Shown: in pieces, positions 16,255 through 26,200 of the stretch
How the letters are laid out: every line of letters begins with the position of its first letter
Numbering within the stretch: the stretch's first letter is position 1
DNA from: Streptomyces yatensis
GTDB taxonomy: Bacteria > Actinomycetota > Actinomycetes > Streptomycetales > Streptomycetaceae
DNA: 64,000 nt
Direction of reading: 5' to 3'
NCBI RefSeq assembly: GCF_018069625.1
Contig: NZ_CP072941.1
Coordinates: 9,114,001 to 9,178,000, forward strand
Translations under genes and position numbers: made by a program
Notes under the pieces: model-generated
Told to the model about the DNA's origin: nothing
What the model saw: the letters and a program-made list of their open reading frames with translations, nothing else
Database searches by the model: none

Positions 16255-16432
16255 GTTAAGCAAGGGGAGACGGAGGATGGGTGGTGGACTGTGTCGAAGC
16301 CGTGGTTGGCTCTCGCCCGGGTCGAGCAGGCAACGGCCAGAACGTCGGCCAGAACGTAACCGATGCCGTGCGCGGAGATGTTGCGGGTGGAGCGGTCGGC
16401 GCGCGCGGTGCGTGGGCGACATCCGCTGGCGA

Positions 16433-17071
16433 TCACCCATAGAGCGAGCGGGCTCCCGGGCTGTCGCCCTTGAAGCGCCGGCCCGCGGCGATCTCCCCGG
16501 CGACCACCGACCAGACCGTCTCGTCGTCCTGGAAGGGGAGCGGGTCAACGCTGCTCGTCTCCTGACGGATACGCGTGACCTCGCGCTCCAGGCGCTCGAA
16601 GTCGGATTCCTCGTCCGCGTCGTCGCCGCTGAAGGTGAACTCCTCGAGCAGGCACTGGAACCGGAGGGCGACCTGGACGAAGGAGGAGACGTCCGTGTGG
16701 AGTTCCTGCACGGTCTCCTCGTCGGCGTCAAAGGCGTGCACCTTGCCGGAACCAGGGTCGAGGGCGAGGTGGGCGTTGAGCAGCCAGCCGATGACGGGCC
16801 ATTCGCCCGCGCCGCCCTCCGAGGCGCCCTCGAAGTCCTCGAAGCCCTCGAAGTCCTCGGCGTCAACGACGTCCTGGACGAGGGGCAGCCGACCGGAGTC
16901 CTCGTCGGGCTGACGCAGCCGGAGCGTCCCGGTGGGGACGCCGACGGTCTGCAGGAGGCGGGCGCCCTCGGTGTCTGCGGTGGAGGGCGGGAAGGCGGTG
17001 GCGGGCAGGGTCGCGAGCCGGTCGTCGCCGAAGATGTCGGCGAGTCCGGTGCGGGTGACGTCGAAAAGCAC
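16433..17071 (-). CDS. SUKH-4-like immunity family protein
   Basis: About 212 residues from the GTG at 17071 (GGAG upstream). VLFDVTRTGLADIFGDDRLATLPATAFPPS and WPVIGWLLNAHLALDPGSGKVHAFDAD, followed by SFVQVALRFQCLLEEF, match the SUKH-4 group of Smi1/Knr4-like proteins, which include polymorphic-toxin immunity proteins. An acidic aromatic stretch, AEDFEGFEDFEG, lies in the middle. No toxin gene is adjacent, so it may be an orphan immunity protein. The ORF is open far upstream but the Arg-rich extension overlaps a pseudogene. Confidence 0.82.
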   Translation of the reverse strand: MLFDVTRTGLADIFGDDRLATLPATAFPPSTADTEGARLLQTVGVPTGTLRLRQPDEDSGRLPLVQDVVDAEDFEGFEDFEGASEGGAGEWPVIGWLLNAHLALDPGSGKVHAFDADEETVQELHTDVSSFVQVALRFQCLLEEFTFSGDDADEESDFERLEREVTRIRQETSSVDPLPFQDDETVWSVVAGEIAAGRRFKGDSPGARSLYG

Positions 17072-17279
17072 TGCGGAACTCCGAACTCGGCGGTGGACGC
17101 GCCGTAAGACTCTTGGTGGACGGAAGCGGTTACGACAACAGCGTTGCGGACTCAGGCGCTTCCGGCGACTCCGAGCCCGGCCGTGCGCGGTCAACCGGAT
17201 CCGGACAGGCTTTTGGGCGGCCTCGCCCTCGCTCGGCCTGGCCGATGAGGGGGCGCCGAAGGCGTTCCGGGCTGCGTGG

Positions 17280-17682
17280 TCACGCGCCGTCGCCGCCGGA
17301 GCTCGGCGTACCGGACCACGCGGCGGACAGGACCTTGTTGACGGGCCCGCGTCGCACACAGCGGTCGTCCTCGAACAGTGCGGCCTCCTCCGCGAGCGCG
17401 CGGACCGCGGGCAGGTCGTGGCTGATGAAGAGCAGGGCGGTCGCAGTGCCTGCACTGGACGGTGTTCCTCGAAGGAGCCGGCGCTGTTCTGGTGCACGTA
17501 CTGGATGGCGCGGCGCTGGGTGGTGTGCGCCGGTCGATGCGGCGGGGGAGCGGTTGGCCGTCGAGCCGTATCTCGCCGATGGACGGGGTGGTCAGCCCGG
17601 CCACCTTCAGCGGGAAGACGACGGATTGTTCGCCATCGGCCCTGCTGGCCTTGAAGTCGATCGCGGAGAGTGTGACCGGCGG
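17280..17682 (-). pseudogene. Nickel/peptide ABC transporter ATPase with internal deletions (NikE/DppF-like)
   Basis: Three blocks on the minus strand lie in different frames but in the right order. The first is VTLSAIDFKASRADGEQ, followed by VAGLTTPSIGEIRLDGQPLP. The second is RRAIQYVHQNSAGSFEEHRP, the Q-loop region. The third is TALLFISHDLPAVRALAEE, the H-loop and C-terminus, ending at a stop at 17280-17282. Walker A and the signature-to-Walker B section are missing, so two deletions and frameshifts have destroyed the gene. A Nur-type box lies upstream at 17857, fitting a former nik operon. Confidence 0.75.
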
Positions 17683-17856
17683 GCGCTGGATCGCTGATCA
17701 GGGCGAGTCGGTGTGCGGGGTCGGCCTGTCCGGCGGGTGCCGGATTGAGAAGACGATCAGCCATCGGAAGGACATGCCCCGGACCGACAGGCGCGGATCA
17801 TGACGAAGGCTGTCGGGTCGACCCCGCACACCATCAGCCTGCTGCAATGATGTAGC

Positions 17857-17877
17857 TATTGCAAGCCATATGCAATA
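17857..17877 (-). promoter_or_regulatory. Nur (nickel regulator) box, nik-type side
   Basis: TATTGCA (17857-17863) and TGCAATA (17871-17877) are a perfect inverted repeat. Read as TTGCAA-GCCAT-ATGCAA (17859-17875) it matches the tTGCaa-N5-ttGCAA motif reported for Nur of Streptomyces coelicolor at all conserved positions. It lies upstream, on the minus strand, of the broken nickel/peptide ABC ATPase. Confidence 0.65.
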
Positions 17878-18108
17878 AGTGGTCGTCGGTATTGGGGCCG
17901 ACGGTCACGGCCGACGGCGATGCCGGTGGCGATCGGCCCACGACACCGGCGACCGGCACCGCGACCGCGGCCAGGGAGAGACCGGGGTGGCCGGTCCGCT
18001 CGGCCACCCCGGTACGCCGTCCCTCCGTACGACGGCATGCCCAAGGGGGTTGCGGGCGCCGACCCCGTCACCTCCGGCGGCCGAGGTCCGCGTATCCGGC
18101 GTGACGGG

Positions 18109-18153
18109 CCGAGCGGATGCGGACCCGCATCCCCCGAGCGGATGCGGACCCGC
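18109..18153. repeat. 20-bp direct repeat with 25-bp period
   Basis: CCGAGCGGATGCGGACCCGC occurs at 18109-18128 and 18134-18153, just beyond the stop of the truncated alaS on the minus strand. It might be a duplication scar at a deletion junction. Confidence 0.7.
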
Positions 18154-18164
18154 GCGCCGCTGTC

Positions 18165-19977
<1,813 letters not shown>

Positions 19978-20003
19978 GCCGACCCCTTCCTGCACTCGTT
20001 ATG

Positions 20004-20026
20004 TTATTGCGCATAGTGTGCAATAA
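20004..20026. promoter_or_regulatory. Nur-type box between tsaD-like operon and sodF remnant
   Basis: TTATTGC (20004-20010) and GCAATAA (20020-20026) are inverted repeats. Read as TTGCGC-ATAGT-GTGCAA (20007-20023) it keeps the TGC and GCA cores and N5 spacing of the Nur consensus. It stands 30 bp from the tsaD-like GTG and about 100 bp before the sod fragment, so it could have served both directions. It shares GCAATAAGTGG with the box at 17857. Confidence 0.55.
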
Positions 20027-20121
20027 GTGGGCCGGTGATGTGTACCCGAGCGGTCGCATGCCGGTGGGGAAAGTCGGACGCGTCGGAGAGAGGTCCGATC
20101 CGGCAGTTCATCCGCTGCAAC

Positions 20122-20334
20122 GTGGAGCAGGTCTACGACCACCAGGGCAACATCGGCCAGGGCTCGACCCCGATCCTGGTCTTCGACGCCTGGGAGCACG
20201 CCTTCTACCTGCAGTACAAGAACCAGAAGGTGGACTTCATCGAGGCCATGTGGAAGGTCGTCAACTGGCAGGACGTGGCCAAGCGCTACGCCGCCGCCAA
20301 GGAGCGCGGCAACAGCCTGCTGCTGGCACCGTGA
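20122..20334 (+). pseudogene. 3' fragment of Fe-type superoxide dismutase gene (sodF-like)
   Basis: [20 protein letters not shown] is followed by [19 protein letters not shown] and then a stretch ending in RYAAAKERG and a stop. This is the C-terminal third of a manganese/iron SOD, keeping the metal ligands in DAWEH but lacking the N-terminal two His ligands and the rest of domain one. An upstream open frame adds an unrelated 30-residue leader and does not restore the enzyme. A Nur-type box precedes it, as in genuine sodF promoters. Confidence 0.85.
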
Positions 20335-20400
20335 CGGCGTAGTCCGGCAGATGTCCTGCTTGTGATCGTCTTCTCACCTTTCACCGGCAGGCGGACAGCG

Positions 20401-20437
20401 AAGGGCTCCCGCGGGCGACCTGTTCGCGGGAGCCCTT
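20401..20437. terminator. Bidirectional hairpin terminator
   Basis: AAGGGCTCCCGCG (20401-20413) and CGCGGGAGCCCTT (20425-20437) form a perfect 13-bp stem with an 11-nt loop. It lies between the sod fragment (+) and the convergent btuF-like gene (-), ideal for terminating both. Confidence 0.85.
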
Positions 20438-20456
20438 CCCGAACCCGCCCCCGCGT

Positions 20457-21386
20457 TCACCGGCCGGGCGCGTCCGGGTACGGACATGCCTCGTCCGCCG
20501 TCACCGCCGTCCCGGCTTGTACGCCGTGCAGGACGTGGGCCAGCACCTCCGCTCCGCGCACCACGCGCGGGCCCGGGCGGTTGAAGTAGGCGGGCCCGTC
20601 CAGCACCCAGACCCGCCCGTCCCGTACGGCGGGCAGGTCCGCCCAGCCCGGGAGGCGGGTGAGCAGGGCCGTCTCGCGCAGGGTCCGTTCGGGCGGAAAG
20701 CCGCACGGCAGGACGAGCACCACCTCCGGCCGGGCGGTGCGCACCGCCTCCCAGGTCATCGGCTTGGTGTGCGCGCCGGACGCGGCGAGCAGCGGTTCGC
20801 CGCCGGCGGCGGTGATCTGGTCGGGGACCCAGTGCCCGGCGGGCCACAGCGGGTCGAGCCATTCGATCGCCACGACCCGGGGCCGGGCACGGCCCGCGAC
20901 CGACCGGCGGATCCGTTCGAGGCGGTCGCGCAGGGCGGCCCGGCGCCGCTCGGCACGCTCGCGCACGCCGAGCAGCTCACCGACGGTGACCAGGCAGTCC
21001 AGTACGTCCTCCAGTGTGCGTGGCTCCAGGCTGAGGACGCGGGTGTCGGCGTCGAGCAGCCGGACGGCCCGGCTGACCTTCTCGTACGAGACGGCGCACA
21101 CCTCGCACAGGTCCTGGGTGAGCACCACGTCGGGGCTCAGGGCCGCGAGCGCTTCGGTGTCGAGGGTGTAGAGGGACGACCCGGAGTGTGCCGATCCGCC
21201 GACCGCGTCGGAGATCTCCCGGCTGGTGAGGGTGTTCTGGTCGAGGTCGGCTCCGGTGACCACGGGAACGGACGCCACGGTTTGCGGTGGCCAGTCGCAT
21301 TCGTGTGTCCGGCCGACCAGGTGCTCGGCGAGCCCGAGTTCGGCGACGATGTCGGTCGCGGCGGGCAGCAGGGAGACGATGCGCAT
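20457..21386 (-). CDS. BtuF-like cobalamin/iron-chelate-binding protein without signal peptide
   Basis: 309 residues of the periplasmic-binding-protein class III fold: [48 protein letters not shown] and the long central helix. It begins directly at [12 protein letters not shown], with no signal peptide or lipobox. This is typical of a cytosolic subgroup annotated as cobalamin-binding protein, whose transport role is doubtful. No permease or ATPase genes are adjacent and no B12 riboswitch is visible upstream. Confidence 0.85.
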   Translation of the reverse strand: MRIVSLLPAATDIVAELGLAEHLVGRTHECDWPPQTVASVPVVTGADLDQNTLTSREISDAVGGSAHSGSSLYTLDTEALAALSPDVVLTQDLCEVCAVSYEKVSRAVRLLDADTRVLSLEPRTLEDVLDCLVTVGELLGVRERAERRRAALRDRLERIRRSVAGRARPRVVAIEWLDPLWPAGHWVPDQITAAGGEPLLAASGAHTKPMTWEAVRTARPEVVLVLPCGFPPERTLRETALLTRLPGWADLPAVRDGRVWVLDGPAYFNRPGPRVVRGAEVLAHVLHGVQAGTAVTADEACPYPDAPGR

Positions 21387-21437
21387 GCCGCGACCCTAGG
21401 GCCTGCCCGGGGGCGGGCCCCGGCTCCCGCACCGTCC

Positions 21438-21659
21438 TCAGGCGCCCCGGCGCAGGACGATCGTGTCACCCGCCCCTATGGCCTTCCCCCGGGTGGCCGC
21501 GGCGAAGGCCGAGCCGTCGGTGCTGGCCTTCCAGGTGTTCGAGCCGCTGTTGGCCTTGCCGCGCGGCGAGGTGATGGTGCCCGTGCCGGAGGACGGGGTC
21601 ACGGCGGTGACGCAGCCCGACGGGATGGCCGCGCTCGTGGCCGCGCCGAGGATGGGGTG
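21438..21659 (-). pseudogene. Possible NfeD-type OB-fold remnant
   Basis: The minus-strand frame ending at the stop at 21438 reads TPSSGTGTITSPRGKANSGS, then NTWKASTDGSAFAAATRGKA and IGAGDTIVLRRGA. The spacing of Gly, Pro, Trp and the AIGAGDTIVL end resembles the C-terminal OB domain of NfeD proteins. No start or membrane part is present. The assignment is weak. Confidence 0.25.
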
Positions 21660-21663
21660 ACGA

Positions 21664-21783
21664 TCACCGCGGCGCGCAGTCCTTCGCGGTGTTGAGGACG
21701 TGGTTGAGGAGGTGGTTGAGGAGGGTGGTCTTGCCGGATCCCAGGAAACCCGACAGGACCGTCACCGGAAGCCGGTCGGCCAT
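21664..21783 (-). pseudogene. N-terminal stub of a CobW-type GTPase (39 residues)
   Basis: [20 protein letters not shown] then [11 protein letters not shown] is the exact beta-1/P-loop start of a CobW/COG0523 metal GTPase. It terminates after TAKDCAPR, where about 350 further residues should follow. It lies 7 bp after the bL32 stop, so it was presumably the second gene of a zinc-sparing operon before truncation. Confidence 0.75.
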
Positions 21784-21790
21784 CGGGCGG

Positions 21791-21961
21791 TCAGCCCTCG
21801 GGGTGCAGCAGTCCGCGCCGGTAGGCGGGGACGAGGTGGCGCGGTACGCGGTGTTCGCGGCCGTCGATGGTGAGCGTCACCAGTTCCGGCGTGTTCGCCT
21901 TCCACTGGGCGCGGCGGTGGCGGGTGTTGCTCCGGGACATCTTCCGCTTGGGCACGGCCAT
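21791..21961 (-). CDS. rpmF: Ribosomal protein bL32, zinc-independent paralogue
   Basis: 56 residues, [20 protein letters not shown] and so on, ending RRGLLHPEG. The C-terminal CxxC...C zinc ribbon of ordinary bL32 is replaced by non-cysteine residues, marking the C-minus form made in zinc starvation to release zinc from ribosomes. A Zur-type site lies about 50 bp upstream. AGGAAAGGA precedes the ATG. The remaining C-minus ribosomal genes lie at 61.9-62.9 kb. Confidence 0.93.
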   Translation of the reverse strand: MAVPKRKMSRSNTRHRRAQWKANTPELVTLTIDGREHRVPRHLVPAYRRGLLHPEG

Positions 21962-22010
21962 GACGTCAAGGGTCCTTTCCTGTTCGGCGGGTGGTCCCCC
22001 GCACCGTATA

Positions 22011-22031
22011 TGAAAATGGGTACCGTTTCCA
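22011..22031. promoter_or_regulatory. Zur-type box between bL32 and CobW-like gene
   Basis: TGAAAATGG-GTA-CCGTTTCCA is a 21-bp imperfect palindrome with the TGAAAATG half-site typical of Streptomyces Zur boxes. It is placed between divergent bL32 and CobW-like genes, so one site could repress both when zinc is plentiful. Confidence 0.7.
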
Positions 22032-22077
22032 TGTAGTCTCCGCGGTGACACCGTGACGTCGATATCCAAGAGGAGAT

Positions 22078-22152
22078 GTGCCGCCGGTGCTGCTACGGAT
22101 GCGCAGAGCCGCCCACGCCGTCGTGACCGCCCTTGCGCGGGCGGACGAGTGA
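22078..22152 (+). CDS. Possible 24-codon leader ORF
   Basis: A GTG-started frame just after AAGAGGAG reads [20 protein letters not shown] and stops in GTGA, overlapping the GTG start of the CobW-like gene. It might set up translational coupling. A second overlapping frame from ATG 22076 would encode [16 protein letters not shown], rich in cysteine. Neither has protein evidence; the ribosome-binding site is too close to either start for confidence. Confidence 0.25.
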   Translation: MPPVLLRMRRAAHAVVTALARADE

Positions 22153-23363
22153 ACGCCGGTGCGACCGCGCGCCGGGGTCTCCTGGGCCTGGTGTGCGGCA
22201 ACACCCCGGAAGTCCGGGGGCGCGTACTGGACCTGCTGCGGTGTGCCTCGCCCGACGCGCTGGTGCTCTCGGTCTCGGTCCACGCCGACGGGACGGGGCG
22301 GTACCCCTTCGTACAGCGCTTCGTCATGGGTGGTGAGGAACGGCGGCGCGGCTCGCTGTGCCAGGGGGCGACCGGAGACCCGGCGGTGATCATCCGGCAG
22401 GACCTGGACACCATCGCCCGGACCGCCTCGCGTCCGCATGTCGTGCTCGCGCTCCCTGACACCGTGGACACCGCGCCGTTTCTCGCCGAGCTGTGGCGGA
22501 CCCCACTGGGCAGGACTCCGCTGTCACACCACTACGAACTGGCCCCGACCGCCGTCGGCGTGGACCCCGGCCGCCTGCTGAACGATCTGCGCTGTGTGCA
22601 CCGCGCCACCCGCGTCTTCGGCCACGACCCGAACGCCGCGCCCCTCACGGTCGCCGAGGCCGCCGCCCGCCAATTGGAGGCCGCCCAGGTGATGGTCCTG
22701 CGGGGCGGACCGGGGGAGGGGGACGGCCGCCGGGAAGGATGCCGCGCCCTGCTCGGCCATCTCAACCCGTCGGCACTGGTGCATCTCGACTCCGACGACG
22801 CCGATCTCACCGCGCTGACGGCTCTGGTGCGGGCCGACTCCGGCTGGAGCACGGCCGCACCGGCCGACCGTCTCGACATCGTCGCCCCCGTCGTACGCCG
22901 CCGCGGCGTCGACCACGGCGTGACCTCGGTGCTCTGGCGGTCCCGGCGCCCGCTGCATCCCGAGCGGCTGACGGAGAGCCTGCCGCGCGTCATGCCGTCG
23001 GTGGTGCGCAGCCGCGGACACCTGTGGATGGCCACCCGCCCGCGGACGGTCATCTCCTGGCGCTCGGCCGGGCGCCACCTCGAACTGCACGAGGCGGGAG
23101 GCTGGTTGGAGGACGAGGACCCCGCGGCATGGCGCGCCGCCTCGCCCCAGCGCCGGACGCTCGCCTCGTGGTACTGGGACGACTACTACGGCGAACGGCG
23201 CAACGAGATCGTCTTCACCGGCGCCGACCTGGACCCCGACCGGCTGCGGGCCGCGCTGGACTCGGCCGTACTCGACGACGGTGAACTGGCCCTCGGCGCC
23301 GAGCGCTGGGCCCGCCTGCCCGATCCGCTGCTCGGCGACGCGGCGCCCGGTCCGGAGAGCTGA
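22149..23363 (+). CDS. CobW-like protein lacking the GTPase P-loop
   Basis: About 404 residues. The C-terminal half is a CobW C-terminal domain: [50 protein letters not shown] and [16 protein letters not shown]. In the N-terminal half the expected Walker A is replaced by [19 protein letters not shown], and the metal-binding GCxCC motif by [10 protein letters not shown]. It therefore probably cannot bind GTP or metal in the usual way. It diverges from bL32 across a Zur-type box. The GTG start is inferred from GTGA overlap; an upstream in-frame start at 22053 exists. Confidence 0.8.
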   Translation: MNAGATARRGLLGLVCGNTPEVRGRVLDLLRCASPDALVLSVSVHADGTGRYPFVQRFVMGGEERRRGSLCQGATGDPAVIIRQDLDTIARTASRPHVVLALPDTVDTAPFLAELWRTPLGRTPLSHHYELAPTAVGVDPGRLLNDLRCVHRATRVFGHDPNAAPLTVAEAAARQLEAAQVMVLRGGPGEGDGRREGCRALLGHLNPSALVHLDSDDADLTALTALVRADSGWSTAAPADRLDIVAPVVRRRGVDHGVTSVLWRSRRPLHPERLTESLPRVMPSVVRSRGHLWMATRPRTVISWRSAGRHLELHEAGGWLEDEDPAAWRAASPQRRTLASWYWDDYYGERRNEIVFTGADLDPDRLRAALDSAVLDDGELALGAERWARLPDPLLGDAAPGPES

Positions 23364-23379
23364 CACGGAGAGCTGACAC
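23354..23379. repeat. 13-bp tandem duplication across a stop codon
   Basis: GGAGAGCTGACAC is repeated at 23354-23366 and 23367-23379. The first copy contains the TGA stop of the CobW-like gene. Confidence 0.7.
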
Positions 23380-23466
23380 GGCACCATGACGGTCATCGAT
23401 CGACCGCCGCTAGGGTGTGGCCGCGGATGTCGCCGTGATGAAGAGTCCTGTGTGAGGGGAGGCGTA

Positions 23467-24540
23467 GTGGACAGGGATGTCGACGTCGCGCCACCGCTGC
23501 CCGAGAGCCCTGCCGACGACCGGACGCCACCGGCCGCATATCCCGACCGGGGCGGTGGCCTGCGCGTGGCCGTACGTGTCGCCTCTCATGCGCTGATCGC
23601 GGGGTTGCCCGTGGCGGTGCTCGGTGTCGTCGCCATCGTGCTGGGGCCCGAGATCTCCGCCGGGCTCGACAGCCGGGCGGTGGCGGCGTGGCGGACGGTG
23701 TTCACCGCGATCGTCATCCAGGGGGTGCCGTTTCTGCTGCTCGGCACTGTGGTGTCGGCCGCGATCAGCGCCTTCGTGCCGGCGTGGGTGTTCACCCGGG
23801 TGTTGCCGCGCAACCCGGCGCTCGCGGTGCCGGTCGCGGGCGTGGCCGGGGCGGTGCTGCCGGGATGTGAGTGTGCGTCGGTTCCGGTGGCGGGCAGTCT
23901 GATGCGGCGTGGGGTGACCCCGGCGGCGGCGCTGGCCTTCCTGCTGTCGGCCCCCGCCATCAACCCGATCGTGCTGATGGCGACGTACGTGGCCTTTCCC
24001 GGCAATCCCTGGATGGTCGCGGCCCGTCTCGTCGCCTCGCTGCTGACTTCCGTGGTGATGGGCTGGCTGTGGCTCCGTCTGGGCCGTGAGGAGTGGTTGC
24101 GCGCCCCGAAGGGGCCCACCGGGCACACCGCCGGTGCGAGCCGGGCGGAGGAGTTCCGGGTCTCGCTCCAGCACGACTTCCTGCACGCCGGGGGGTTTCT
24201 CGTGGTCGGTGCGGCGGCCGCGGCCACGTTCAATGTGGCGGTGCCGCATTCCGTGCTGCGGCTCTTCTCCGACTCCGTGTGGTTGTCGGTGCCCATGCTG
24301 GGGCTGCTCGCGGTGCTCCTCGCGGTGTGCTCCGAGGCCGATGCGTTCGTCGCCGCCTCGCTCACCGGGTTCTCGCCCAGCGCCCGGCTCGCCTTCATGG
24401 TGGTCGGCCCGATGGTCGACCTGAAGCTGATCGCGCTGCAGTCGGGCACCTTCGGGCGGGCCTTCGCCCTGCGCTTCTCGTCGGCCACCTGGGTCGTGGC
24501 GGTGTTGTCCAGTGCTCTGGTGGGGTGGTGGCTGCTGTGA
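23467..24540 (+). CDS. Permease of the DUF318/ArsP-like family (YcgR-like)
   Basis: About 357 residues from the GTG at 23467, which follows GGGGAGG. At least eight hydrophobic segments are visible. The diagnostic core is VLPGCECASVPVAGSLMRRGVTPAAALAFLLSAPAINP, and the second half repeats the theme around LLAVLLAVCSEADAFVAASL and MVVGPMVDLKL. The Cys-Glu-Cys in the first repeat may bind metal. It is coupled (GTGA) to the TIGR03943-like partner. The pair commonly occurs with CobW and zinc-regulated genes, suggesting metal or metallo-cofactor transport. Confidence 0.88.
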   Translation: MDRDVDVAPPLPESPADDRTPPAAYPDRGGGLRVAVRVASHALIAGLPVAVLGVVAIVLGPEISAGLDSRAVAAWRTVFTAIVIQGVPFLLLGTVVSAAISAFVPAWVFTRVLPRNPALAVPVAGVAGAVLPGCECASVPVAGSLMRRGVTPAAALAFLLSAPAINPIVLMATYVAFPGNPWMVAARLVASLLTSVVMGWLWLRLGREEWLRAPKGPTGHTAGASRAEEFRVSLQHDFLHAGGFLVVGAAAAATFNVAVPHSVLRLFSDSVWLSVPMLGLLAVLLAVCSEADAFVAASLTGFSPSARLAFMVVGPMVDLKLIALQSGTFGRAFALRFSSATWVVAVLSSALVGWWLL

Positions 24541-25313
24541 AGCGCAACGTCCAGGTGCTGCTGCTTCTGTTCACCGGTGTCGGTCTGCTGCACATCTCGC
24601 TGCTGACCGATCTGTATCTGCGCTATGTGCGCCCGGGCCTGCGGCCCGCGCTCATCGCCTCGGGGGTGCTGCTGATCGTGCTCGGCGCGGTCAGCGCCGC
24701 CCGCGACGGCTTTCCCTTCAACCGCCCGCGTACGGATCACGACCACGGTGGCCGTCAGGGCGGTGGCCGTCAAGGCCAAGGACACGATCACGCTCGGGGG
24801 CCGCGGATCGCCTGGCTGCTGTACGTACCGGCCCTGACCATCCTGTTCCTCGCGCCCCCCGCTCTCGGCTCGTACACCGCCGCCCGCGACGAGGCCAAGG
24901 CGAAGCCCCCCACCACCGGAGACAGCCTCTTCCCCGCCCTCCCGCGCAACGGGATCGTGGAGATGTCGCTGAACGACTTCAGCTCCCGCGCGGTCTGGGA
25001 CACCGACGGCACCCTCCGCGGGCACACCGTGCGACTCACCGGCTTCGTCACCCCCGGCCACCACGGCACCTGGTACGTCAGCCGCCTGGCCATCAGCTGC
25101 TGCGCCGCCGACGCGACGGTGCGCAAGGTGCGTGTCCACGGGGCCGCGGCGCCGCCCGCCGATGCCTGGGTCACCGTCACCGGCACCTGGCACCCCACCG
25201 GCAAGGTCGGGACGGACGACGCGAGCCCGGCCCTGGACACCACGACCGTCAAGCGTGTCCCCGCGCCCAAGGACCCGTACAACGATGCGGCGGTGACCCG
25301 GCCGGGCCGGTAG
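24537..25313 (+). CDS. TIGR03943/YcgQ-like putative permease subunit
   Basis: About 258 residues from a GTG overlapping the permease stop. Two N-terminal membrane segments (VLLLLFTGVGLLHISLL, ALIASGVLLIVLGAVSA), a His/Gly-rich loop (DHDHGGRQGGGRQGQGHDH), a third segment (LLYVPALTILFLAPPALGS) and a C-terminal extracytoplasmic domain with RLAISCCAADA are seen. The CC-containing SCCAAD motif is characteristic of the family. It probably forms a complex with the preceding permease. Confidence 0.85.
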   Translation: MKRNVQVLLLLFTGVGLLHISLLTDLYLRYVRPGLRPALIASGVLLIVLGAVSAARDGFPFNRPRTDHDHGGRQGGGRQGQGHDHARGPRIAWLLYVPALTILFLAPPALGSYTAARDEAKAKPPTTGDSLFPALPRNGIVEMSLNDFSSRAVWDTDGTLRGHTVRLTGFVTPGHHGTWYVSRLAISCCAADATVRKVRVHGAAAPPADAWVTVTGTWHPTGKVGTDDASPALDTTTVKRVPAPKDPYNDAAVTRPGR

Positions 25314-25379
25314 AACGGGCCGGTGAAAGGCGGGCACACGGTTCAGCCCCAGGCCGTCGGTCCGGGGCTTTCCCCGGGG

Positions 25380-25673
25380 TCAGTGGTCGTCCCAGTGGCC
25401 CTCGTGCTGGGCGTGACGGTGCCCGTCGTGGACGTAGTCCACATGATTGCCGTGCGGTACGGCGACATGTCCGCAGTCGTCGTGGTGCTGGTGGTCGTGG
25501 CCTTCGTGGACGGTGTGGCCACTGGGCTCGCACTCGTCGACGTGGTCGTCGTGTGTCCGGTGCAGATGGCCGGCGTGGACGTAGTCGGTGTGATCGTCGT
25601 GCGGGACCGCGACGTGGCCGCAGCCGCTGCCATGCTGGTGGGCGTGGTCGGTGTGGGGAGCGTGCGTGGTCAT
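25380..25673 (-). CDS. His-rich metal-binding repeat protein
   Basis: 97 residues, about one third histidine. Two repeats are evident: CGHVAVPHDDHTDYVHAGHL and CGHVAVPHGNHVDYVHDGHR, each followed by a His-Asp-rich spacer (THDDHVDECE; QHEGHWDDH). There is no signal peptide or membrane segment. Similar Streptomyces proteins are often labelled zinc transporter permease, but nothing here looks like a permease; a soluble zinc, nickel or cobalt buffer or chaperone is more plausible. Start at ATG 25673 with AAGGTG. Confidence 0.82.
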   Translation of the reverse strand: MTTHAPHTDHAHQHGSGCGHVAVPHDDHTDYVHAGHLHRTHDDHVDECEPSGHTVHEGHDHQHHDDCGHVAVPHGNHVDYVHDGHRHAQHEGHWDDH

Positions 25674-25779
25674 GGAGACACCTTCTTTCTCCCCCTGGCC
25701 CATTCTGCACCCGGGCCACGGTCATGCCAGGCTTCGGCGATCAGGACGGGGGACCGTGTCGTGCGGCGGTTTTGATCGC

Positions 25780-26100
25780 TCAGCGCATGGCGCAGCACCA
25801 GCCGGGCCGCAGGCACGCCCAGACGGCGGGCCTGCGCCGTGTATCCGGCGTTCAGCGCCGCGATCGCCCCGGCCCGGACCTGCCGGGACAGCACGCACAC
25901 GGTGCGGGTCAGCAGTACGGTCACCGGCAGCACGAACAGCTCCGGGTGCCGCCGCCACTGGTCGTCGGCCCCCACCCAGGTGGCAGCCACCCCAGGCGCA
26001 GGAAGACGACTCCGACCAGCAGCAGGGCCAGCACGAAGTCCGGTACGGAGGTCAGCGCCAGTGTCACGGCGGAGATCACCCGATCGGTGCGGCTGCCGTG
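25780..26100 (-). pseudogene. Peptide/nickel ABC permease fragment (DppB/NikB-like), frameshifted
   Basis: One minus-strand frame gives DRVISAVTLALTSVPDFVLA and LLLVGVVFLRLGWLPPG; a second continues with DQWRRHPELFVLPVTVLL, TRTVCVLSRQVRAGAIAALN and the diagnostic EAA-like loop YTAQARRLGVPAARLVLRHA. Both ends of the permease are missing and a frameshift separates the blocks near 25980. Together with the ATPase remnant at 17.3 kb it points to a lost nik/dpp operon. Confidence 0.72.
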
Positions 26101-26200
26101 GTGAGAACACTCCGGCGCGTGGGGGCGACCGTCATGAGCGGTGTTCCTGCCCGGAGTCAATGGTGAATTGCAAGGTCAGTACGTCGGATAGCCTGGCAAA

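Larger units (their letters stand above)
17683..18164. other. Non-coding interval with Nur-type box and 25-bp repeat
   Basis: About 480 bp with no intact gene. It holds the probable promoter of the dead nik-type operon (box at 17857-17877), short protein-like minus-strand stretches without starts, and a two-copy repeat at 18109-18153 next to the end of the truncated alaS. The rest shows no recognisable feature. Confidence 0.45.

Noticed and set aside
16260..16432. Coding continuation upstream of the DUF2975 gene
   Set aside because: The frame is open but crosses the palindromic operator, and a good ribosome-binding site starts the gene at 16205; the peptide has no recognisable domain.
16433..17764. 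A 443-codon extension of the SUKH-4-like gene
   Set aside because: The extension is Arg/Pro-rich, runs through the ABC ATPase remnant in a wrong frame, and a GTG with a ribosome-binding site exists at 17071.
21387..21440. Cobalamin riboswitch before the btuF-like gene
   Set aside because: The upstream sequence is too short and lacks the B12-box and conserved stems.
26160..26200. A third Nur box upstream of the HipA-like gene
   Set aside because: Only one TTGCAA half-site (AATTGCAAGGTCAGT) is present; the second half at N5 is missing.
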